Part shown: piece by piece, positions 1 to 8,429 of the stretch
Numbering within the stretch: the stretch's first letter is position 1
Layout: every line of letters starts with the position of its first letter
Source of the DNA: Candidatus Poribacteria bacterium
Lineage (GTDB): Bacteria; Poribacteria; WGA-4E; WGA-3G
Length of the DNA stretch: 47,645 nucleotides
Assembly: GCA_021295715.1 (NCBI GenBank)
Contig: JAGWBV010000034.1
Coordinates: forward strand, 1-47,645
Direction of reading: 5' to 3'
The notes under the pieces: generated by a model
What the model saw: the letters and a program-made list of their open reading frames with translations, nothing else
Databases searched by the model: none
Told to the model about the DNA's origin: nothing
Made by a program: the position numbers and the translations under genes

Positions 1-742
1 GCATCGTCGTCTGGTTGACAACACCGATACGCTTGAGGTGGACAGTGGGATCAAAACCCGGAGAGAATCGGTCTGCAAACTTTTCAAAGAAGAACGCCGC
101 ATCTTTTTCACCCGATATCACCGTGGCTAAAGCCTGAGCCTCCGAAAGGTCACGAACAACGACAACAGGCGCGCCTGCTTGGGCATGGGAAAATGTCGCC
201 CGAGTTTCTTCATGGTAACGTTTTCCGTGGATTACAACAGTGTACTCCTGCTTTCCGATTTCCTCACTCCGCCGCCAAACTTTTTCAACGAACGGACACG
301 TCGTGTTATATGCCGTGAGGGTAACACCGCGCGCTCTGAGTGCCTGTTCTACTTCAAGAGTTGTCCCAAAGGCAGGAACGATGACAACATCGTCAGGCAT
401 TAGAATATCGAAGGGAAGGAGTGGCGTTCCAGCGGTATCCATCAGAAACTGGACGCCGCGCTCTTTCAGGTTTTCGTTGACATGCGGATTGTGGATAATT
501 TCGGAGAGTAGAAAGATACGCTTGTCTGGGTTTTCTGCCAACGCCTGATAGGCAATTTCAATAGCGTTTTCAACGCCGTAGCAGAATCCAAAATGGCGGG
601 CGATTTTAAAGCGGACGGGTCCGAAATCCAATAAAGTCGGCGAAAGGTCTCGCTTTCGGGCATCCATCTCTCGGCGCGCATGTTTAACGACGGAAATCAC
701 CGGACTGTGATAGAAATGAGGGAGTTTAAAAGTCCGCGGCAT
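1..742 (-). CDS. ispH: 4-hydroxy-3-methylbut-2-enyl diphosphate reductase (IspH/LytB), 3' end outside window
   Basis: Catalyses the last step of the MEP isoprenoid pathway, reducing HMBPP to IPP and DMAPP with a [4Fe-4S] cluster in the cytoplasm. Reading leftward from ATG at 742, about 247 residues are visible and the frame is open to the window edge. Family landmarks are present in order: GFCYGVENAI with the first cluster Cys, SEIIHNPHVNE, TTCPFVEKVW with the second cluster Cys, IHGKRYHEET, and NQTTM at the edge, so only the last part with the third Cys is missing. The start is preceded by CTGCAAGGTAAAATTAAAAA, the leader motif shared with other genes here. It sits downstream of rpmH on the same strand, where rnpA would often be. 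Identity rests on motifs. Confidence 0.9.
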   Translation of the reverse strand, partial: MPRTFKLPHFYHSPVISVVKHARREMDARKRDLSPTLLDFGPVRFKIARHFGFCYGVENAIEIAYQALAENPDKRIFLLSEIIHNPHVNENLKERGVQFLMDTAGTPLLPFDILMPDDVVIVPAFGTTLEVEQALRARGVTLTAYNTTCPFVEKVWRRSEEIGKQEYTVVIHGKRYHEETRATFSHAQAGAPVVVVRDLSEAQALATVISGEKDAAFFFEKFADRFSPGFDPTVHLKRIGVVNQTTM

Positions 743-912
743 TTTTTAATTTTACCTTGCAGTTAAACAACGTAGTGCTGTGTCAAGTTGAGTTTGATAG
801 TATTGTCAGTTGGGTTGAAGGGATTTTCCCTGTAGGGGCAGTCCCTTGTGCACAGCAGTAGGTCGGTTTTCAGAGGAAAGGGGTGCGTAGCAACGCGAAC
901 CGATAACCATTT

Positions 913-1047
913 TTAGGCACTCAGGACTTTTCGTCCCTTGGCGCGACGGCGTGCAATGGTTTGTCTACCATGCCGAGTAGACATCCGTTTCCGGAAACCC
1001 ATTTTATTTTTTCGTTTCCGACGATGCGGTTGATATGTGCGCTTCAT
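913..1047 (-). CDS. rpmH: 50S ribosomal protein L34
   Basis: A 44-residue, very basic protein of the large ribosomal subunit. The translation starts [18 protein letters not shown], contains [19 protein letters not shown] and ends KVLSA, which is the full L34 pattern at its usual length. The start ATG (1045-1047) is preceded on the minus strand by ACCGCAAGGAACATAAAAAAC, giving an AAGGA ribosome-binding site. rpmH divergent from dnaA is the classical origin-proximal arrangement. rnpA, which normally follows rpmH, is not seen: ispH begins 170 bp downstream. Confidence 0.97.
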   Translation of the reverse strand: MKRTYQPHRRKRKNKMGFRKRMSTRHGRQTIARRRAKGRKVLSA

Positions 1048-1403
1048 GTTTTTTATGTTCCTTGCGGTTGGGTCAGCACAGTTGAGGGTTTCACAAACTG
1101 TGTTCTATATCTGCCTTCCATTGCGGGAAGGATTTGTAACCCTGATTCTTTCAGGCTTCGCAGTTAGGGTTAATCGTTAAAAAAATGTATTGCCAGAATG
1201 ATGTTACACTTGGCTTTAAAATGATACCTTATTTATGGATGTTTGTCAAATTTTTCGTCCGGCTTGCTTAACTTCAAAGAATCGACTTGGTGATAGACCC
1301 CCAGCTAAAACATGGGGGCTTTGACACCGAATTTGATCAAATTTCGATTTCAGTCCAGAATAAGCGGAAATTGCAACATGAGATTTCCAGGCTAACAATG
1401 CTC
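1048..1403. other. rpmH-dnaA intergenic region, upstream part
   Basis: About 355 bp with no convincing gene. It presumably holds the rpmH promoter (not clearly resolved). A hairpin with stem CCCCCA (1298-1303) and TGGGGG (1313-1318) and a 9-nt loop lies here without a following T-run. It could be a transcriptional or structural element, or a relic of a mobile-element end. Confidence 0.5.
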
Positions 1404-1492
1404 GTAGCCTGCAACAACGGCGCAGGCGGATTTAAGAAACGCACGTTAAAGTCTTAACACCCGTTGTTTCTCCGTAAGGAAAAATTAAAAAA
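1404..1492 (+). repeat. R-family leader repeat, copy A (upstream of dnaA)
   Basis: Contains the core hairpin GCCTGCAACAACGGCGCAGGC minus its last base at 1407 onward, then a GGATTTAAGAAACGCACGTT spacer, and ends CCGTAAGGAAAAATTAAAAA. Copies with the same order of parts occur at 8102-8200, 18622-18718, 18786-18883 and 34880-34970. Here the end does not touch a start codon; the dnaA promoter begins immediately after it. Confidence 0.75.
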
Positions 1493-1499
1493 TAAAATG

Positions 1500-1528
1500 T
1501 TGACATTTCTGCAATAGAATGGTATGAT
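1500..1528 (+). promoter_or_regulatory. sigma70-type promoter of dnaA
   Basis: TTGACA (1500-1505), a 17-bp spacer, and TATGAT (1523-1528), a near-consensus promoter 70 bp before the dnaA start. No DnaA box was noticed between it and the gene; the boxes are all downstream of dnaA. Confidence 0.8.
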
Positions 1529-1597
1529 ATTTTTCATAAGTAATAATTTTTTCATAAGAACGGTATCATGATTTTATCATAGTTTCTTACAGGAAAT

Positions 1598-2995
1598 ATG
1601 CTCATGCGGCACACCCCAAATGAAATTTGGCTGGAAATATTGGAAAAACTCAGTGATACAGCAAGGCAGGATGTCTACCTTCACCAAGCGGTTCCGCTGT
1701 CAATTACAGCGGATGCGTTGAATATAGCCGTTCCGTCTGCGTACACGCGGGCAAGGATTGAGGAGCGTTTTCGGGTTGATATACAACGGGCATTGGCAAC
1801 GCTCATCGGGGCACAATGTGCCCTAATTCTTACCGTAGACGAACCCACGTCCGAGGGCAACGAAGACTCCAGAAAAACGCAGAACAAAGAGAATTTTAAC
1901 CAATTGCCCGATGCAAATCGAACATCTCACACGCATGCCTCTGCACCATCAATACAGGATGAAACAGGGTTGAATCCGAACTATCGATTCGATAGATTCA
2001 TTGTTGGTTCCAGCAATATGATTTGTCACGCCACTGCCTTAGCGGTCTCGGAAAATCCCGGACGCGATTATAACCCGCTCTTTATCTATGGCGGTGTGGG
2101 ATTGGGAAAAACCCATCTGCTACACGCAATCGGGAATCGACTCTTAGCATACCAACCCGATAAGAAAGTCCTCTACGTCACATCAGAAACCTTTATGAAC
2201 GAGTACGTCGAGTCCATCGTCAATCGCGGATCCGCACAAGGTTTCCGGACAAAATACCGAACCGCAGATATGCTCTTGATTGATGACATACAGTTCTTAC
2301 AAGCCAAGGAGGGGACACAAGAGGAGTTCTTTAATACCTTTAACGCCCTTCACATGAACTCAAACCAGATAGTCATGAGCAGTGACCGAACACCTGACAA
2401 CCTCGTAAACCTTGAAGAACGCCTCCAATCTCGGTTCCAATCAGGCATGGTCGCCGAAATCAGCATGCCACAATTCGAAATACGGATCGCTATTCTCCGA
2501 CAAAAATGCCGAGACCAAGGGTTGGAGAACCTCCCTGATGATGTGCTCAGTTACATCGCTGAAGTGGTTAGAACCAATATCCGAGAACTTGAAGGAACCC
2601 TTGTGCGGTTAATTGCGCAAGCGACAATCCTCAAAGAAGATTTGACCTTAGACTTCGCACGGCAGGTTCTCAGTGATATCGGGCCCCCTTCACCCATTCG
2701 ACACCGAAAAACTGCCACGTCGAGAGCAATCCAAGCAACTGTTGCCGATTACTTTGGAATTCAAACAGAGGAACTCGTATCCCAGAAACGGACAAAGGAA
2801 TTGGTGCAAGCGCGTCAGATCGCTATGTACATGTGTAGAGAACTGACAGCAATGTCATATTCAAATATTGCACAGGCGTTTAATAGGGAAGATCATACCA
2901 CTGTTATCCATGCTTGCAGACAAATAGAAAAATTGACTGAGGAAAATGACGAAGAGCGACAAACGATCCTCCAATTAATTAATCAATTCCGTTAA
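1598..2995 (+). CDS. dnaA: chromosomal replication initiator DnaA
   Basis: AAA+ initiator that binds DnaA boxes at oriC, melts the origin and loads the helicase. 465 residues, normal length. Domain I is at residues 1-80; a polar linker (about 85-125) is domain II. The AAA+ domain carries Walker A GGVGLGKTH (about 165-173), Walker B LLIDDIQFL, and the sensor region around MSSDRTPDNL. C-terminal domain IV holds the DnaA-box-reading signature DHTTVIHACRQIE. ATG 1598 is used; a second in-frame ATG at 1604 is better spaced from the AGGAAA upstream and is an equal candidate. It is the first gene of the replication block, with oriC directly downstream. Confidence 0.98.
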   Translation: MLMRHTPNEIWLEILEKLSDTARQDVYLHQAVPLSITADALNIAVPSAYTRARIEERFRVDIQRALATLIGAQCALILTVDEPTSEGNEDSRKTQNKENFNQLPDANRTSHTHASAPSIQDETGLNPNYRFDRFIVGSSNMICHATALAVSENPGRDYNPLFIYGGVGLGKTHLLHAIGNRLLAYQPDKKVLYVTSETFMNEYVESIVNRGSAQGFRTKYRTADMLLIDDIQFLQAKEGTQEEFFNTFNALHMNSNQIVMSSDRTPDNLVNLEERLQSRFQSGMVAEISMPQFEIRIAILRQKCRDQGLENLPDDVLSYIAEVVRTNIRELEGTLVRLIAQATILKEDLTLDFARQVLSDIGPPSPIRHRKTATSRAIQATVADYFGIQTEELVSQKRTKELVQARQIAMYMCRELTAMSYSNIAQAFNREDHTTVIHACRQIEKLTEENDEERQTILQLINQFR

Positions 2996-3079
2996 CAAAA
3001 TCCGAGAGGACTACCCTCCGAATTTCCACTTTTCCGCTCGCAGTCGTCCCTTTTTCAGTCTTAAAATGCTCTTTAAACC

Positions 3080-3344
3080 TGTGGATAACCTGTGGATAAC
3101 TTGTGGATAACTCTGTTGTTCTTTGTGGATAACTTGTGGATAACTTGTGGATAAGTCAAAAATTCTTAGCGTCTGTGGATAACCTGTGGATAAGTCAAAA
3201 AGTTATCCACAGGTTATCCACAGGCACTTGTCAATGGTCACAAGGGTTTAAGCGAGTTATCCACTTATCCACAGCCCCTATTACTACTACTACAGTATAT
3301 AATATATATATCGTAATTAGTACAATTAATAGGGTTGTGGATAA
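3080..3344. other. Chromosomal replication origin (oriC)
   Basis: Twelve perfect DnaA boxes (TGTGGATAA or its complement) plus one with a single mismatch lie in 265 bp. Plus-oriented boxes: 3080, 3091, 3102, 3124, 3135, 3146, 3174, 3185 and 3336. Minus-oriented boxes: 3203, 3214, 3257 (TTATCCACT) and 3265. Many are spaced exactly 11 bp, so they face one side of the helix. The last inner box (3265-3273) is followed by GCCCC, then TATTACTACTACTAC (DnaA-trio-like, TAG repeats on the minus strand), then an AT-only run around 3296-3311 as the likely unwinding site. This is the box / GC / trio / AT order described for the basal unwinding system of Bacillus subtilis. Confidence 0.93.
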
Positions 3345-3497
3345 CTTCAGAATTCAAGAAGAGGTTAAGCAGGATTAAAAAAGTTGTTAACAATATACGA
3401 AAAAATTATTAACAACTTCCAGAAAAGTTACGGGGTCCAAAAATTTACGCACGACACCGAGAAACGGTATCAATCTCATGTTACACCCCTCAAACAC

Positions 3498-4853
3498 ATG
3501 CTGCTAAATAATATTATTCTCCGCAATTTCCGCAATTATGTCGACTGCGAAGTGAGTTTTTCCAAGCCTGTCAATCTAATTATTGGCGGCAACGCGCAAG
3601 GGAAAACGAGTCTACTCGAAGCAATCTATTTCCTGTGTACTGCTGAATCACATCGAGCAACTCGCGATGGTGAACTCATTCGGCACAACGAAATGGGATT
3701 TTATCTCAAAGGAACGTTAGGAACGAATAATAATGATATGATGTCGCTTGAGGCGACGAAGCGGACACGTGGACAGTTTAAACTTAAAAAGAATGGTGTG
3801 CTTCAAACGAAACGCTCTGAATGGATTGGACAGTTTAATGCGGTGCTCTTCTCACCGGAGTCACTGGTATTGGTGAAAGGCGGTCCCGCAGAACGTCGAA
3901 GGTTTTTAGACTTACTCATCTCACAAATCGACAGCATCTACCTAAAAAATTTGCAGGAATATAGACTGGTTCTCAGGCAACGAAACGAACTTCTTAAACA
4001 AATTCGGACAACGTTAGTGGACGCAGCACAGTTAGATGCCTGGGACAAACTTTTAATTGCACACGGCACTGCAATTATCATAAAGCGATTAGAAATTTTT
4101 TACCAACTGAAAGATTACGCCATGCAAAACCACCAAAAACTCACTGGTGGTAAAGAAAGCATCGCCTTGACATATTGCTCCTCACTGGTGCGGAGCAATA
4201 TGTCAAGGCATAATGCACACAGTACAACAGATAAAGACACCGGAAAATTAGAGGAACCAGAGATTGGGTACCTTCAAACCAAAACCGAAACCGAGATAGA
4301 AAAGGATTTCGACGCGGCTTTAAACGCATCACGCGGTGCTGATTTACAGAGAGGTACAACCCTCGTCGGACCGCACCGCGACGATTTTCTCATCGAATTG
4401 GAGAACGCGTCTGCAACACCCAGTCCTGATCCGGAAAGCGAAAATTGCTTGAAAGTCGCAGGCGCTGAGGAGACGGAGATCGACGCGGAACAGTCCGAAA
4501 GTCAAAATCCATTTCCAACATCCGAAATCGGAACATTTCGAGAAGGCGCGCGAGCTTACGGATCTCAGGGTCAGCAACGGACGATAGCGTTAGCACTCAA
4601 ACTGGCAGAATTAGAGTTAATCCGAGCCATAACGGGGCAGGATCCGATCGTCCTTCTCGACGATGTCACCTCAGAATTAGATTACAAGCGAACGGAATAC
4701 CTATTAAACGTCCTCCAAAATTTGAGCGCGCAAACCTTCATCACTGCGACCCATGCTGAGCCACTCGTGCACCACCTAAACCAACCAAACGTTTTAACAG
4801 TAGAAAATGCCCAGATAGACCAAGCCTCGAAAGTAATTTTAAATGATGAGTAA
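3498..4853 (+). CDS. recF: DNA replication and repair protein RecF
   Basis: SMC-like ABC ATPase that loads RecA at single-strand gaps with RecO/RecR. Walker A is GGNAQGKTSLLEA, the signature is GSQGQQRTIALALKLAE, and Walker B is IVLLDDVTSELD. VGPHRDDF precedes the signature as expected. I place the start at ATG 3498 because the family begins M-x-L-x-x-L-x-L-x-NFRNY and this gives MLLNNIILRNFRNY. The frame is open to a TTG at 3384 preceded by CAGGATTAAAAAAG, which resembles local leaders, so a 38-residue longer form is possible. At 451 residues it is about 80-90 longer than usual, with acidic insertions near residues 230-270 and 300-345. The first insertion coincides with the inverted repeat at 4164-4209. 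recF follows oriC directly; dnaN is not between them. Confidence 0.95.
   Translation: MLLNNIILRNFRNYVDCEVSFSKPVNLIIGGNAQGKTSLLEAIYFLCTAESHRATRDGELIRHNEMGFYLKGTLGTNNNDMMSLEATKRTRGQFKLKKNGVLQTKRSEWIGQFNAVLFSPESLVLVKGGPAERRRFLDLLISQIDSIYLKNLQEYRLVLRQRNELLKQIRTTLVDAAQLDAWDKLLIAHGTAIIIKRLEIFYQLKDYAMQNHQKLTGGKESIALTYCSSLVRSNMSRHNAHSTTDKDTGKLEEPEIGYLQTKTETEIEKDFDAALNASRGADLQRGTTLVGPHRDDFLIELENASATPSPDPESENCLKVAGAEETEIDAEQSESQNPFPTSEIGTFREGARAYGSQGQQRTIALALKLAELELIRAITGQDPIVLLDDVTSELDYKRTEYLLNVLQNLSAQTFITATHAEPLVHHLNQPNVLTVENAQIDQASKVILNDE
4164..4209. repeat. Perfect 18-bp inverted repeat inside recF
   Basis: Left arm GCCTTGACATATTGCTCC (4164-4181), 10-nt loop, right arm its exact complement (4192-4209). 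It stays in frame, encoding ALTYCSSLVRSNMSRH, and the opposite strand reads almost the same peptide. No second copy was noticed in the window. An 18-bp perfect stem in a coding region is unlikely by chance. Confidence 0.9.
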
Positions 4854-4920
4854 CTTTGGATTCACTGAAAACCGTTACGGAACGAAGTGAAACAACCGCC
4901 AAAAGTCAATCGTTAAAAAA

Positions 4921-5430
4921 ATGGACAAAACCCGTAACTTACACCACCTTCTCGCTGAGCTCATCCGAAAACGCGATCTTGAGCCTAAGATGCTTGAGCA
5001 AAAAGTTTTCGTGCTTTGGGCGAAATACCTTCGGACCCACATTAGCATGCCCCTTAGCACCAAAACTGTGCCCGTGTCGTTGTCAGATGGTATCCTGAAA
5101 ATTTATACAGAATATCCTGCTTATAAAACAGCCTTGTCGTTCCATAAGCCGAAGATCTTAGCCGACATAAACGCTGAATTAGGACAATCCGCGCTCACAG
5201 ACTTGCGGATAGAAATACGCCCACTTCGCTCTGCAGAATCTCATGAGACTGAAGATAAGCCTTCAAGTGCAAAAGCTTTAAAAGGAAACGCTACCATGAA
5301 TCGTAACATCCGCCAAGTCACACCTGAACAATTAGAGAAAATTGAACAAACTCTGGCAAGCGTTTCCGATCCCCAACTCAGAGAATCCTTGTGGCAGCTA
5401 TTCACTACGCAAAGTAAGGATGAACCTTGA
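4921..5430 (+). CDS. dciA: DUF721 / DciA-family protein
   Basis: DciA-family proteins recruit or load the replicative helicase DnaB in bacteria without DnaC or DnaI. 169 residues. The N-terminal half, from LHHLLAELIRKRDLEPKM through VFVLWAKYL to GILKIYTEYPAYKTALSFHKPKIL, fits the DUF721 fold: a basic helical start, a beta segment, and a helix running into L..IN. The C-terminal part is polar and linker-like. Start ATG 4921 follows CGTTAAAAAA. Its place between recF and gyrB is the common genomic location of this family. The functional call is by family and context, and no clear catalytic motif is expected. Confidence 0.82.
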   Translation: MDKTRNLHHLLAELIRKRDLEPKMLEQKVFVLWAKYLRTHISMPLSTKTVPVSLSDGILKIYTEYPAYKTALSFHKPKILADINAELGQSALTDLRIEIRPLRSAESHETEDKPSSAKALKGNATMNRNIRQVTPEQLEKIEQTLASVSDPQLRESLWQLFTTQSKDEP

Positions 5431-5455
5431 CAAAATTGTTGAAATAGGGTACAAT
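5427..5455 (+). promoter_or_regulatory. sigma70-type promoter of gyrB
   Basis: TTGACA (5427-5432), a 17-bp spacer, and TACAAT (5450-5455). The -35 box overlaps the dciA stop codon. It leaves an untranslated leader of about 130 nt before gyrB. Confidence 0.82.
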
Positions 5456-5564
5456 TTAATTACGTTAAGTAACGTACGCGTAAGGAGGTATACAAGGAAT
5501 TTTCCAAAAAACGGGGACCAACCCTACTAAAAATTCCCACTGCAAATCAAACCATACCCGTTAG

Positions 5565-8099
<2,535 letters not shown>

Positions 8100-8101
8100 T
8101 A

Positions 8102-8200
8102 TTTTAATTATACCTTGCGGAGAAATTGCGTGCGTTAGAACTTTTGCGTGCGTTTCTCAAACCCGCCTGCGCCGGTGTTGCAGGCTACGCGGTTCGGTGA
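8102..8200 (-). repeat. R-family repeat, copy B, abutting the gyrB stop codon
   Basis: Minus-oriented copy. Read on the minus strand it runs from the core hairpin (complement at 8166-8186), through GGGTTTGAGAAACGCACG, to CTCCGCAAGGTATAATTAAAA, ending 2-3 bp from the gyrB stop. Together with the plus-oriented leader before gyrA it brackets the gyrB-gyrA gap with inverted ends. Confidence 0.8.
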
Positions 8201-8214
8201 TAAAATTAAAGATA

Positions 8215-8372
8215 ATAGGACTTACACAATTTTGACGATATGACGCTCCGTTAGAGGCTAAACTCCAAAAAAAACACAGGCACTCTCGTGGCACAACCTA
8301 ACAGGTTGGCGGCGTACTCGCCCAGATGCGACGTGCATCATGCTACAAAAGATCAACCTGCGTAAGTCCTAT
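8215..8372. mobile_element. MITE-like element between gyrB and gyrA
   Basis: 158 bp bounded by perfect 11-bp terminal inverted repeats ATAGGACTTAC (8215-8225) and GTAAGTCCTAT (8362-8372). Similarity extends a few bases inward (ACACAA against GCAGG). ATA lies outside both ends, fitting a short A/T target duplication. The interior has no reading frame of note. This is the profile of a non-autonomous miniature transposon; the parent transposase is not in the window. Confidence 0.65.
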
Positions 8373-8393
8373 ATAATACAAAAACCGTAGCCA

Positions 8394-8429
8394 ACCTACC
8401 TCACCGAACCGCAAGGAAAGTTAAAAAAT
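8394..8429 (+). promoter_or_regulatory. gyrA leader / ribosome-binding site of the CCGCAAGG type
   Basis: CCGAACCGCAAGGAAAGTT followed by AAAAAAT places AAGGA 13 bp before the gyrA ATG, separated by an A-rich spacer. The same arrangement precedes rpmH, ispH and pgi, so it is a recurrent translation-start module of this genome. Confidence 0.7.

Noticed and set aside
1298-1318. CCCCCA/TGGGGG hairpin (and the one at 16863) as ends of an IS200/IS605-type element
   Set aside because: No TnpA, TnpB or guide-RNA-like region is nearby; the second one is explained as a terminator.
3080-3222. Tandem repeats resembling a small CRISPR array
   Set aside because: Units are 9-bp DnaA boxes at 11-bp pitch without unique spacers of CRISPR size; this is oriC.
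3136-3378. 80-residue open frame across oriC
   Set aside because: It translates DnaA-box repeats (DNLWISQK-like) and has no ribosome-binding site.
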